Positions 4,352 to 13,124 of a stretch of 19,826 nt of DNA are shown here, piece by piece. Below the pieces are notes generated by a model. It was given only the letters and a program-made list of their open reading frames with translations, was not told the DNA's origin and ran no database searches. Position numbers and translations under genes: made by a program. This DNA comes from JACQKD01 sp964614265. Its GTDB lineage: Bacteria; Patescibacteriota; Minisyncoccia; Phycocordibacterales; UBA918. How positions within the stretch are numbered: the stretch's first letter is position 1; each line of letters begins with the position of its first letter. The DNA lies in NCBI GenBank assembly GCA_964614265.1, contig CAZTKT010000016.1:1-19826 (forward strand), written 5' to 3'.

Positions 4352-6550
4352 CTACAACCCCATGTTGTATAAGCGTTTGATTTCCTCTGCAGAGAGTGCG
4401 CGGTTGTATACGCGGACATCGTCAAATTTTCCGAGAATATAAGAATCAAATAGAACCCTCTCTATCTCAAGAGGACGACCGGTGAGTGCAGGTTGTCCTG
4501 TTAATACGCCGGTCGCTACTTCTTGCCCATTCTTATAAAGGTGATAGGTGTCCCCTGTACGTGTTAAGGTAAAAAGTTCCCAACGTCCCCTGACATGCGC
4601 CCCACCATTGAGACGTACACCTACGGTACTGACGGATATTACAGCATCTACCCGAGTGGTGGTTACACGCTGAAATTGCCAATAATCGTTACCCCCCCCA
4701 GCATCCATACGACCCGCCATAGCCACAAAAGATCCTGTCGATGAATTGGGATCATCCCAGAACCACAGCGAAAAAGTATAGTCATTTGCGAAATCGAATA
4801 TAGAGGAAGATGGTATAGTCACATAATCATTCACCCCGTCAAAGCTCATCCCCTGCCCGATCTTACCAAGGGTGGTGACAGGTCCGTTGGTAAGCGTCCC
4901 ATTATTGCCCTGCCCGCTCTTGTCGTAGGCGATGACACCTGCCATGTCGGGGCCGTCGAATGTCCAGTGGCCTACCAAACCGTCAGTGAGTGTATCGGTA
5001 CGAGTCTTGTTGACTTTGGTGGTACCGCCGATGTTGTATAGGCGTTTGATTTCTGCAGGAGACAGCGCACGGTTATATATGCGGACGTCATCGATGGAGC
5101 CATTCATATAAAGATTACTGGAACCAAAATACCCAATATTATAAGACGTGTATGAACCAGTCGGACTGAAAGACTGTGATTCTTTAAATATTCCATTGAC
5201 ATAGAGCGATATACTGCCGCCGGAAATTGTATATGTAAGATGTTGCCAGATGCCAAGAGTGATATAATTCGCTGAGAAATAGAGGCCCGATGAGTAGAAC
5301 ATCTGAGCGACGCTGGCTACTCCCAAATTTAAGCCATTACTTGCTCCTGATGCGCTGAACCATGCGGGATAGGTATTATCATAATTCCTTAAATTCACCC
5401 ACATACTAACACTCATGGCGGTGGCAGACACCGTAGGACCAGCGATACTCACAACATCATTCACCCCGTCAAAGCTCATTCCCTGCCCGATCTTGCCGAG
5501 TGCAGTCGTGGGTCCATTGGTGAGCGTCCCCTTATTGCCCTGCCCGCTCTTGTCGTAGGCGATGACACCTGCCATGTCGGGGCCATCGAAGGTCCAGTGA
5601 CCGACGAGACCGTCAGTGAGCGTGTCGGTACGAGTCTTGTTGACTTTGGTGGTACCTCCAATGTTGTATAGGCGTTTGATTTCCTCTGCAGAGAGCGCAC
5701 GGTTGTATATGCGGACTTCGTCAAGAATGCCATCAACACCGCGATTGGGTGTCGGTTTGTTACCGATAGTTAGGATATTGCTAGAATCGCTCGGTCTACT
5801 GCCCACACCACTTGTGCCACTAGTAGCTATCTCCACACCATTTTTATACATACGGACACTGCTTGCGGCTGAAGTTCCGTCCCAGGTCACAACCCAGTGA
5901 ACCCATTTGCCAAATTCAGAAGAAGGTAATGTGTTGTTTGCATTGACAGTAAGATGTGTTCCTCCATCGTGCATAACCTGAAAGCGAAGACCAGCAGAAC
6001 CTGTAACATAATTTCCAAAAACCCATCCAGCACCTGTGAAATCTCCATTTTTATTCACAATATGTCCCTGACCCCCGGCTCCATAACCATTTGGTTTTTC
6101 CCATACGGAAATAGATAGTGTGCTTATATTATTGAGAGAAGAAGCGGCGGCTACACTGATAACATCATCCACCGAGTCAAACTGCAATCCCTGCCCAATC
6201 TTGCCGAGGGTGGTGACCGGTCCACCGGTGAGCGTCCCATTGTTGCTCTGTCCACTCTTGTCATAAGCGATGACACCTGCCATGTCGGGACCATCGAAGG
6301 TCCACTGGCCGACGAGACCGCTGGTCAGTCCTATATAGAGAGGACGCTGGACAATAAATCCAGCATGTACTTCGTGTGGAGACACTAGAAAGAAAATACC
6401 AACAAGCAAGGGAACGAGTAATCCGAGTTTAGAGAAGCGGTGGTGGCTAAATCGGAAGGTGGTACGCGGTAGGGTGCCCCGCGCCGAAGGCGCGGGGCTA
6501 TCGCACTCGATTCTCTTTCCTCTCTTCTGTTGTGTGATCTGATATTTCAT
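4352..6550 (-). CDS. secreted protein with three LamG (concanavalin A-like) domains (~732 aa)
   Basis: A late signal peptide (hydrophobic core LGLLVPLLVGIFFLV, likely cleavage after EVHA, about residue 63 from the chosen start) is followed by three tandem LamG-type jelly-roll domains of about 210-235 residues. Each opens with GLVG(H/Q)WTFDGPDMAGVIAYD, continues with GQGMSFDGVND or similar, and ends with DDVRIYNRALSAEEIKRLYN. These domains usually bind glycans or mediate adhesion, so an exported surface protein is likely. Linkers between repeats are almost identical at DNA level (around 4860-5060, 5487-5690 and 6195-6320), indicating recent duplication. The start is uncertain: ATG 6550 is chosen, while TTG 6628 and ATG 6586 are in frame upstream. 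About 40 residues precede the signal core, part of them encoded by a palindrome at 6476-6498. No anchor or sorting motif is visible at the C-terminus. Confidence 0.85.
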   Translation of the reverse strand: MKYQITQQKRGKRIECDSPAPSARGTLPRTTFRFSHHRFSKLGLLVPLLVGIFFLVSPHEVHAGFIVQRPLYIGLTSGLVGQWTFDGPDMAGVIAYDKSGQSNNGTLTGGPVTTLGKIGQGLQFDSVDDVISVAAASSLNNISTLSISVWEKPNGYGAGGQGHIVNKNGDFTGAGWVFGNYVTGSAGLRFQVMHDGGTHLTVNANNTLPSSEFGKWVHWVVTWDGTSAASSVRMYKNGVEIATSGTSGVGSRPSDSSNILTIGNKPTPNRGVDGILDEVRIYNRALSAEEIKRLYNIGGTTKVNKTRTDTLTDGLVGHWTFDGPDMAGVIAYDKSGQGNKGTLTNGPTTALGKIGQGMSFDGVNDVVSIAGPTVSATAMSVSMWVNLRNYDNTYPAWFSASGASNGLNLGVASVAQMFYSSGLYFSANYITLGIWQHLTYTISGGSISLYVNGIFKESQSFSPTGSYTSYNIGYFGSSNLYMNGSIDDVRIYNRALSPAEIKRLYNIGGTTKVNKTRTDTLTDGLVGHWTFDGPDMAGVIAYDKSGQGNNGTLTNGPVTTLGKIGQGMSFDGVNDYVTIPSSSIFDFANDYTFSLWFWDDPNSSTGSFVAMAGRMDAGGGNDYWQFQRVTTTRVDAVISVSTVGVRLNGGAHVRGRWELFTLTRTGDTYHLYKNGQEVATGVLTGQPALTGRPLEIERVLFDSYILGKFDDVRVYNRALSAEEIKRLYNMGL
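6476..6498. repeat. GC-rich palindrome inside the LamG gene's 5' coding region
   Basis: GCCCCGCGCC (6476-6485) and GGCGCGGGGC (6489-6498) are perfect 10-bp arms around a 3-nt GAA loop. On the coding strand it specifies part of the SPAPSARGT segment ahead of the signal peptide. It looks like a palindromic repeat inserted in frame, or a sign that translation really starts downstream. Confidence 0.6.
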
Positions 6551-6643
6551 TTTGATTGTTGTAGTGCTTAGACTATCCCCTGTGGTCATTTGACTGATGT
6601 TTATGTTTTGTGTAGTATACTTGGACAAATGGCTTCGGCCCGA

Positions 6644-6661
6644 CTCTGCCGCGAGGCAGAG
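6644..6661. repeat. short hairpin upstream of the LamG gene
   Basis: CTCTGCC (6644-6650) and GGCAGAG (6655-6661) form a 7-bp stem with a 4-nt GCGA loop, between the LamG gene and the terminator at 6671-6702. No T-run follows in either direction. It may be a leader structure of the LamG mRNA. Confidence 0.4.
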
Positions 6662-6670
6662 GTAAAAATG

Positions 6671-6702
6671 AAAAATTCAAGGCACTGGCGCCTTGAATTT
6701 TT
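6671..6702. terminator. bidirectional intrinsic terminator
   Basis: Perfect 13-bp arms AAAAATTCAAGGC (6671-6683) and GCCTTGAATTTTT (6690-6702) enclose a 6-nt loop. A-rich and T-rich ends flank it on both sides, so it can act in either direction. It ends the unit of the giant protein and the MazF-like remnant; the remnant's stop codon (6677-6679) lies inside it. Confidence 0.85.
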
Positions 6703-6961
6703 TTAGTACAATCTGAAAATCAAGTACGGAGATTTCCCCAAGTCTATGACTCAGGCGAGAAGCATCTATCAACCTTACTTGGGATATTATGGCTGAGCTC
6801 GACATACCCCCGAGTACAAATGACACGTAGTGTTTTGTTTTTTTGTTTGATCTAGTGATTGGAATCGCCCAGAAAATCTCACGTTCATGAAAAAAGGGAC
6901 GACGCACTACAGCATCTAATTGCTTTTTTTTATGATGCCAACTTTTAAAATCTTTTTGCAT
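6677..6961 (-). pseudogene. MazF/PemK-family toxin remnant with a missing core (94 aa)
   Basis: Both ends look like CPR PemK/MazF-type mRNA endonuclease toxins. The N-terminal helix MQKDFKSWHHKKKQLD leads to PFFHEREIFWA, and the C-terminal half has IPITRSNKKTKHYV, SSAIISQVRLIDASRLSHRL and GEISVLDFQIVLKK. In intact relatives, about 25-35 residues lie between the REIxW motif and the (L/I)P(L/I)T motif, including the conserved G-N-x-G and RPV(L/V) strands of the fold. Here the two motifs are fused (EREIFWAIPITRS), consistent with an in-frame deletion, so it is probably inactive. ATG 6961 gives the usual N-terminus; the frame also opens at 7033. No antitoxin gene is adjacent. Family membership rests on remembered motifs, not on a search. 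Confidence 0.6.
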
Positions 6962-7059
6962 ATCGTTTGTTTCCCATGTTCTGTTGTGTGTGATATCTGT
7001 CCATAATACTATGTATATTCTCGAAGTATCCACACGCCCTGTTCTTTCGTAGTACTGCC

Positions 7060-10000
7060 CTACCCACCTGGTCCTGGCGTAGGTGTTGGCTCTGGTACTG
7101 GCTCTGGTTCTGGAGCAGGTACTGGCTCCGGTGGAGGTATATCAGAAGGTGGCGGAGGTGGTTCATCTGGAGGTGGCGGAGGCGGTGGTTCGACAGGAGG
7201 TGGAGGCGGTGGTGTATGAGTACCCTCAAGCTCTGCAACACGCGCCTCAAGTGTTTGGATACGCTCCTCCTGTGACGTATCGTGCGCAAACAATGTCGCG
7301 ACCTTTTCGCCCAGATCAGTTACGCTGAGATAGAGCTGTTTAATCGCTCCAACCACCACTGATAGTATCGCCCTATCATCAATACCTGAAACGGTACCAC
7401 TGGCGTTATGGGTCGCAAGTATCTCATCGACTGCGGCAGTGTCTTCTGCGATGAACCCATAACGAGTTCTACCATCTCCTTGATTATACACAAAGGATAC
7501 TGGGGTGAGTTTGTTGATGGTGTCGAGACTATCGAGTGTCAGTGTATTGATATCGTGTTTCGTGTCTCTGGTGGAAGAGAGACAGGCGTCTGATGCGCTG
7601 TTGTATACGACTTGCTTGTTGACATCAAGACAGAGAGATCCTGCACCAGTCGCTCCCGTGAGACCATCGAAGCCAACAGTGCCAGTGACGGAGAGGGTTC
7701 TCCAGGGTGTGGTGGTACCGATGCCGACACTGCCCCCATTAGTCACCACAAAGTTAGTCGCGGTAGAGGAGCCAATGACAAAGGATGGTGCAGAGCCAAG
7801 AGTATCAGCATTAATGGAGAATTGGCCCCATGGGGTGGTGGTTCCAAAACCTGCACGGCCATTTTGGTTCACCCCAGTCACTGCGAACGTTGGTGTGCTA
7901 CTGCCATTATTAGAGATAATGAATGGAAATGGTGCACTGGACATCTCAACAGAGAAGTCTCCCCATGGGGTGGTAGAGGCAATACCAACATGTCCGTATG
8001 TGATAACACCGGCGGCGGTGGTCGTTGCGTATAGGGTGAGGAGTGGGTTAGTACCAATCTGTGCAGAATAACTGAGTGGAATGCTTGCGGTGGTGGTGGC
8101 GGTTGGCATGTCGATCCATGAGAGTATTCCGGCATCGGTATCAAATGCCATCGGACCGGAGTTGAGGGCGTCAATGCTGACTTTGCCAGTCACGCCATCG
8201 TAGGCAACTGCCCCACCATCAAAGAGAACTCCTCCTTTAAATGAAGTGGTGGCGACTAGGCCTCCACTGTTGGTATTGATAGAGATGATCGGTGTCGCCG
8301 TGGTAGAGGTAGCAAGTGTCCACGCATAGATACTGTTGTTGGCGATCGTGCTGGTAGCAGAGGTGAGGTAATTGAGGGTAAGTGTGGTAGCAGTCGAGGA
8401 AGCGAAGTTGATGACATTTGAGTCAAAGAATGCATTGCCGGAGACTGAGAGAAGTGAGGATGGTGAGGTGGTACCGATGCCGATGTAGCCTCCATTAGTC
8501 ACAATAAAGTTGGTCGCAGTCGATGAACCAATGACAAACTGTGGAGCTGAGCCGATTGCGCTGGCGTTGACGGAGAGGAGTCCCCATGGAGAAGAGGTAC
8601 CAATACCCAATCTCCTGTTGGTATCATCCCAGAAGAAGGAAGAGGAGGAGGATGCTTGAGTGAGACGGAGTCCATCGGAGAAGACTACGCCACCGTTGTA
8701 GAAGGTGGTGGTGGCGGTGCCACCGGAGGCGAGGGTGTTGGTGAAGCTTGAGCCTCCGACGCAGGTACCATTGATTGCATAGCATCCTGAGGAGAGGTTG
8801 ACACCACCACCGGTACTGTAGAGAGTGGAAGTGGCAGTGGTGAAGTTGGCAATGTTTGCGATGGAGAGAAGTGAGCCGGGTGTGGTGGTGCCGATGCCGA
8901 TGTTGCCACTTCCATCAATCACGAATCTATCAAGCGTTCCAAGTGTCGTCGATGATGCAATGGAGAAGCGACCTCCGTTTGTCACGTCCATGCCGAGCGT
9001 CCACTTGTATGTGGAGCCTGATGCTCCTGAGAAGCCGATGGCTGATTTAGTGGTGGAGTAGATGTCGAGTTTGTTGTTTGGTGTGGTGGTACCGATGCCA
9101 ACATTGCCAGTAGTTGGTGCAATCCTCATTCTTTCAACGTTATCTCCATAAAAAGTTGGATAAAAGTCTGCACTCGTTCCACCAATGCGCACTTCCCCGG
9201 TGCCATACGCAATGAAAGAAGCTCGTGGGGGCACACCACAACCTTGGGCACACTCTCTCCCAGCGTAGAGCATAATACCCGCGTTCCATGGACTCTGCGC
9301 CGATTCAATGGTCAGCATCGTGCTTGTAGCACTATAGAGGTGAAATGCAGATTCTGGTGTCGTAATACCGACCCCAACACTCCCCCTGTTGGTCACCGTC
9401 AACGCTGGTGACGTACTCGTCGCATACGCGTCCGTAGATGTGCCGATGTACAGATTCCCTCCCATGGATGAGAAGAGCCAATGTTTGAGGTTTGCTCCTG
9501 CGCTGGTGTCAGAGAGTGCAAATGATGGACGAGTGCCAGCAGCTTGGAGGAGCCAGTTAGGCGTCGTCGTACCAATACCCAGTCTCCTGTTGGTATCATC
9601 CCAGAAGAAGGAAGAGGTTGATGATGCTTGAGTGAGACGGAGTCCATCGGAGAAGACGACGCCGCCGTTGTAGAAGGTGGTGGTGGCGGTACCGCCGGAG
9701 GCGAGGGTGTTGGAGAAGCTTGAGCCTCCAACGCAGGTACCGTTGATTGCGTAGCATCCTCCTGCAAGATTGATACCACCGGTGCCATACAGTGATGAGG
9801 TTGCGGTGGTGAAGTTGGCAATGTTTGCGATGGAGAGAAGTGAGCCGGGTGTGGTGGTGCCGATGCCGATGTTGCCACTTCCATCAATCACGAATCTATC
9901 AAGCGTTCCAAGTGTCGTCGATGATGCAATGGAGAAGCGACCTCCGTTTGTCACGTCCATGCCGAGCGTCCACTTGTATGTGGAGCCTGATGCTCCTGAG

Positions 10001-13000
10001 AAGCCGATGGCTGATTTAGTGGTGGAGTAGATGTCGAGTTTGTTGTTTGGTGTGGTGGTACCGATGCCTAGGCTACCGTTTTCATCAAGGCGCATCTTTT
10101 CAGTCAGAGTTCCATTGGTCGCAGTCCAAAATGATTCGGCACCACCGCCAGCGCCACTCCCCGGACGCCTTACGCCAATAATGGATGCCATCACAATTTG
10201 ATTGCTATTGAATCCAAATGTGACCTGCCCATAAATTGACTCACTCCCCCCTGGTTGACCATATAAGCCAAGAGTTGGATAAGTAGCACTGTTAACTGAT
10301 GAGACTCTCAATGTATTACTCGTAGCAGAGAGGACTTCCATTTGAGCCTGTGGGCTCGCCGTCCCCACCCCCACATTCCCTCCATTGGTCACGACGAAGT
10401 TAGTCGCCGTCGATGACCCAACGACAAACTGTGGAGCGGCACCGATTGCGTCGGCGTTGACGGAGAGGAGTCCCCAGGGTGAGGTAGTACCAACACCAAT
10501 ATTTTGATTCGTCGCAATAAATAGTGATGAGGTTGCGGTGAGTGTATTGGTTCCACTAAAGTATGGGAATTGTCCGGTGGTACCACTATAGAGAGATGAG
10601 GTAGCAATAGTGAAGGAGCCTGATGCACCACCAACAAATGCACCAAGGGTACCTGAATAGGAGAGACCAAGACCAAGTGTGGGTGTTGAGGTGGCGGCGT
10701 ATGCGAGAGCGGTACCACCGGAGTTTGCATACAGTAGTTGATTTGCAGTGAAAGAAGTGACGCCGGTACCGCCACGAAGTACCGCGAGTGTGCCAGACGT
10801 ATCAGAGAGTGCCACATTGAGAGTGGAAGTAGCCACCCACGATGGTCTTCCTGTGGTATACGAGTTGGTGAGGAAGCCACCAGTGGATGAGGCAAGTGCG
10901 GTGAGTGCGGTACTGCCTGAGCCAAAGATGAGACTGCCGTCAGCAACGGATGAGAGACCAGTACCACCACCAGCGACAGTGAGTGTGCCAGAGACTGTTG
11001 GTGGAGCAAAGGTGAAGGTACCACTGGAGTTGGTGATGGCGTTTGAGAGCGTGAGACCATTAAAGGATGTGGCGGTTGAAGTGGCGAAGGTGATGGCGCC
11101 AGTCACTGCAGAGCCATAGGTGTGTGCAAGGGAGAGGAGACCAGTGTTGGTGATGGATGGCGAGACGGTACCGACCACGGTGAAAGAGGAGCAGGAGACA
11201 CCGGAGGAACAGGATGCGGAGGAAGTGGCTGATGCATAGAGTGCACCACTGTTTGCAGAGACGAGACCTGCAAGTGAGCCGAGTACTGGGGTATTGGTAA
11301 ATGTTTGTGTATTTGCCCAGGTGTTTGCAGTGGTAGTGCCGAATGCAAGTGAGATAGTGTTGACGCTTCTGGTGATTGGATAGGTAAAGGTGAGTGCACT
11401 TTCTTTTGCATTCCATGTTGCTGATGAAGCAATGTATGCGTCTGCGATTGCTGTACCATTCCATGTTCCCTCTTTCACTGTGCCGGTGGTATCAACGCGG
11501 AATGCATTACCTGCGGTACCAATTGAAAAGAGTGAGAGTGGTGAGGTAGTACCAACACCGATATTTTGATTCGTCGCAATAAATAGTGATGAGGTTGCGG
11601 TGAGTGTGGTACCTGTCCCTGCATAGTATGGAAATTGTCCAGTGGTACCAGAGCCTACGGTACCAGAGCCAGTACCTGAACCAACGCACGTTCCATTGAC
11701 TGCAAAACATCCTGCCGCAAGATTGATACCACCGGTACCATACAGTGATGAGGTTGCGGTGGTGAAGTTGGCGATGTTTGCGATGGAGAGAAGTGAGCCG
11801 GGTGTGGTGGTGCCGATGCCGACATACTGATTACTTGCAAGAAAAATCGATGAGGTTGCAGTGAGCGTAGTGCCTGCTCCCGCATAGTAGGGGAATTGTC
11901 CAGTGGTACCGCTATTCACCGTACCAGAACCACTACCACTTCCGCTTACACACGTGCCATTGATTGAAAAACATCCGGTGGTGATATTAATTCCCCCTGC
12001 AAACGTGGATGTGGCACTCCCCGTGACGGTAAATGTGGCGGTAGAGAGCGCCCCAGAAATGGTGCCGCCAGAAAGTGGAAGCATGAGTTGTGCGAAAGCA
12101 TTGATACTATCAAAAATATTATCGGCTGTAGTCCCGATTGAGTACGTGGTAGGCTTGTTCATTTTACGCAGTGCTTGCTGTGTCTCTTGTCTCAATAAAA
12201 TCAAACCCGTAGCAAAATCATTCATGGTAACGTACGAAGTGTTTGGCAGTAGGCTCGATGCAGATGACACGTGCACAAAGGAAGGTATGAGCTTCGTGGT
12301 GGCTGAAGTGGATGAAGACCCGTCTTTGGTGTTTGAAATAGTATGCGCCGTTGATACGCTAGCACCATTGGTTGTTGTGGGTATGACGATGTCTGATCGT
12401 ACCAGCACCGTTTGTTCACACGAAGAACCAAAAAATGAGAGGCCAGCACACCACAGTGAACTGAATGTCTCGGAGTGTAACCGTACATACAGGTCTTGTG
12501 CTACACCGTCGAGCACATCTGAAACTCCTGATGAAAATATGTTTGCAACTTCGGCGACACGCACCCCCGAAAATGTATACCGAGTGTTGTACTGCACCTG
12601 CGAGGCAGTATAGAACACGAAACCAAACACACCTCCCACCACCACTACCAACACAGCGGTAGAGAACGCACGAGCTGATGCTATGAGTGGATGCAGTCTG
12701 GGAGAGCGTATGGTTGGGACTGATTGGCTCACGGATGCGGGAGTGTGTTGTGTGTGTGCACTAGCGCCCGTCGACACCTGAGTTGCTTTTCGTTCTTTGC
12801 TGAGAGTTTCACTCCGCACTAGTTTTTGTATCGCGCCGGCCGCAACAAAACTTAAAAGAGATCGTTGGTCCACAAACCACTTATTTCCAATGCGTGTGCC
12901 GATGATCCTCCCTTCACGCGCCAAACGCGCCACATAGTCAGGAGTATAGCCAACTAACCTTGCCGCTTTTTGTGCGGATAGATGGTTTTGTTTTTTCTTC

Positions 13001-13032
13001 GGTTTTTTAGTCGTGGGTATTCCAAACGTCAC
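7060..13032 (-). CDS. giant HTH - membrane segment - tail-fibre/S74 surface protein (1990 aa)
   Basis: Domain order: a lysine-rich N-terminus; an excisionase/MerR-like helix-turn-helix at about residues 18-65 (LSAQKAARLVGYTPDYVARL ... IGNKWFVDQ); a linker; one membrane segment at about 123-143; a very long Ser/Thr/Gly-rich region with about 15 copies of a G(I/V)GTT(T/S)P motif typical of phage tail-fibre-like proteins, and four CxxNGTC loops; a Peptidase_S74 intramolecular chaperone domain at about 1819-1937 (STRDTKHDI ... RTRYGFIAED ... coiled coil QEERIQTLEARVAELEG); and a 53-residue proline-rich tail. S74 domains normally help fibres trimerise and may release themselves at the Ser of the SxxRxxK-like site. 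A cytoplasmic DNA-binding domain on an exported fibre is the odd part. The start is GTG 13032 with no clear RBS. Upstream is a conserved leader with a short ORF. Confidence 0.88.
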   Translation of the reverse strand: MTFGIPTTKKPKKKQNHLSAQKAARLVGYTPDYVARLAREGRIIGTRIGNKWFVDQRSLLSFVAAGAIQKLVRSETLSKERKATQVSTGASAHTQHTPASVSQSVPTIRSPRLHPLIASARAFSTAVLVVVVGGVFGFVFYTASQVQYNTRYTFSGVRVAEVANIFSSGVSDVLDGVAQDLYVRLHSETFSSLWCAGLSFFGSSCEQTVLVRSDIVIPTTTNGASVSTAHTISNTKDGSSSTSATTKLIPSFVHVSSASSLLPNTSYVTMNDFATGLILLRQETQQALRKMNKPTTYSIGTTADNIFDSINAFAQLMLPLSGGTISGALSTATFTVTGSATSTFAGGINITTGCFSINGTCVSGSGSGSGTVNSGTTGQFPYYAGAGTTLTATSSIFLASNQYVGIGTTTPGSLLSIANIANFTTATSSLYGTGGINLAAGCFAVNGTCVGSGTGSGTVGSGTTGQFPYYAGTGTTLTATSSLFIATNQNIGVGTTSPLSLFSIGTAGNAFRVDTTGTVKEGTWNGTAIADAYIASSATWNAKESALTFTYPITRSVNTISLAFGTTTANTWANTQTFTNTPVLGSLAGLVSANSGALYASATSSASCSSGVSCSSFTVVGTVSPSITNTGLLSLAHTYGSAVTGAITFATSTATSFNGLTLSNAITNSSGTFTFAPPTVSGTLTVAGGGTGLSSVADGSLIFGSGSTALTALASSTGGFLTNSYTTGRPSWVATSTLNVALSDTSGTLAVLRGGTGVTSFTANQLLYANSGGTALAYAATSTPTLGLGLSYSGTLGAFVGGASGSFTIATSSLYSGTTGQFPYFSGTNTLTATSSLFIATNQNIGVGTTSPWGLLSVNADAIGAAPQFVVGSSTATNFVVTNGGNVGVGTASPQAQMEVLSATSNTLRVSSVNSATYPTLGLYGQPGGSESIYGQVTFGFNSNQIVMASIIGVRRPGSGAGGGAESFWTATNGTLTEKMRLDENGSLGIGTTTPNNKLDIYSTTKSAIGFSGASGSTYKWTLGMDVTNGGRFSIASSTTLGTLDRFVIDGSGNIGIGTTTPGSLLSIANIANFTTATSSLYGTGGINLAGGCYAINGTCVGGSSFSNTLASGGTATTTFYNGGVVFSDGLRLTQASSTSSFFWDDTNRRLGIGTTTPNWLLQAAGTRPSFALSDTSAGANLKHWLFSSMGGNLYIGTSTDAYATSTSPALTVTNRGSVGVGITTPESAFHLYSATSTMLTIESAQSPWNAGIMLYAGRECAQGCGVPPRASFIAYGTGEVRIGGTSADFYPTFYGDNVERMRIAPTTGNVGIGTTTPNNKLDIYSTTKSAIGFSGASGSTYKWTLGMDVTNGGRFSIASSTTLGTLDRFVIDGSGNIGIGTTTPGSLLSIANIANFTTATSTLYSTGGGVNLSSGCYAINGTCVGGSSFTNTLASGGTATTTFYNGGVVFSDGLRLTQASSSSSFFWDDTNRRLGIGTSSPWGLLSVNASAIGSAPQFVIGSSTATNFIVTNGGYIGIGTTSPSSLLSVSGNAFFDSNVINFASSTATTLTLNYLTSATSTIANNSIYAWTLATSTTATPIISINTNSGGLVATTSFKGGVLFDGGAVAYDGVTGKVSIDALNSGPMAFDTDAGILSWIDMPTATTTASIPLSYSAQIGTNPLLTLYATTTAAGVITYGHVGIASTTPWGDFSVEMSSAPFPFIISNNGSSTPTFAVTGVNQNGRAGFGTTTPWGQFSINADTLGSAPSFVIGSSTATNFVVTNGGSVGIGTTTPWRTLSVTGTVGFDGLTGATGAGSLCLDVNKQVVYNSASDACLSSTRDTKHDINTLTLDSLDTINKLTPVSFVYNQGDGRTRYGFIAEDTAAVDEILATHNASGTVSGIDDRAILSVVVGAIKQLYLSVTDLGEKVATLFAHDTSQEERIQTLEARVAELEGTHTPPPPPPVEPPPPPPPDEPPPPPSDIPPPEPVPAPEPEPVPEPTPTPGPGG
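7063..7221. repeat. low-complexity proline-codon tract at the 3' end of the giant gene
   Basis: The last 53 codons encode runs of 5-7 prolines separated by VE, DE and SD, then Pro-Glu/Pro-Thr repeats ending PGPGG. On the + strand this is a series of GGTGGAGG- and GGCGGAGG-type triplets, prone to slippage. At protein level it is probably an extended spacer or a tail for cell-wall contact. Confidence 0.7.
8837..9099. repeat. 263-bp perfect direct repeat, copy 1 (second copy 9806-10068)
   Basis: Reading both stretches base by base I find no difference over 263 bp, with an offset of 969 bp (323 codons). Weaker similarity extends the pair to about 8597-9099 and 9569-10068. The repeat encodes the segment with NNKLDIYSTTKSAIGFSGAS and ends near PGSLLSIANIANFTTAT. 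In-frame spacing means recombination between copies would keep the gene open. Confidence 0.85.
9806..10068. repeat. 263-bp perfect direct repeat, copy 2
   Basis: Partner of 8837-9099. A third, partial copy (about 11735-11820) covers only the PGSLLSIANIANFTTAT part. A different pair within the gene (about 10490-10545 and 11548-11605) repeats the SLFIATNQNIGVGTTSP segment. Confidence 0.85.
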
Positions 13033-13052
13033 TATTCCAGTATACGATATCT

Positions 13053-13124
13053 CTATATATAAAAAGGTATAACGGACATATCATATGTGGATAAGTACCA
13101 GGTCATCCTTGCTTTCACTTTCAT
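13053..13124 (-). CDS. short upstream ORF (23 aa) in the leader of the giant gene
   Basis: The ATG at 13124 is preceded by an AGGAAGCAGAGGG purine run that could act as a ribosome-binding site. The frame (MKVKARMTWYLSTYDMSV...) stops at 13053-13055, 20 bp before the giant gene's GTG. The ATG and the sequence ahead of it are shared with the leader at 14290-14341, while the encoded peptides differ. A leader-peptide role is inference. Confidence 0.3.
   Translation of the reverse strand: MKVKARMTWYLSTYDMSVIPFYI

Noticed and set aside
6945..7289. - strand open frame rich in His/Arg/Leu overlapping the giant gene's end
   Set aside because: Frame-shifted reading of the proline-rich tail; no protein-like pattern.
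7083..7328. + strand open frame rich in Val/Ala/Leu/Glu
   Set aside because: Shadow of the proline-codon tract at the end of the giant gene.
8250..11900. Repeats suggesting a CRISPR array
   Set aside because: Repeats are in-frame, of variable length and spacing, and encode fibre motifs in one long open gene; there are no short identical repeats with unique spacers and no cas genes.
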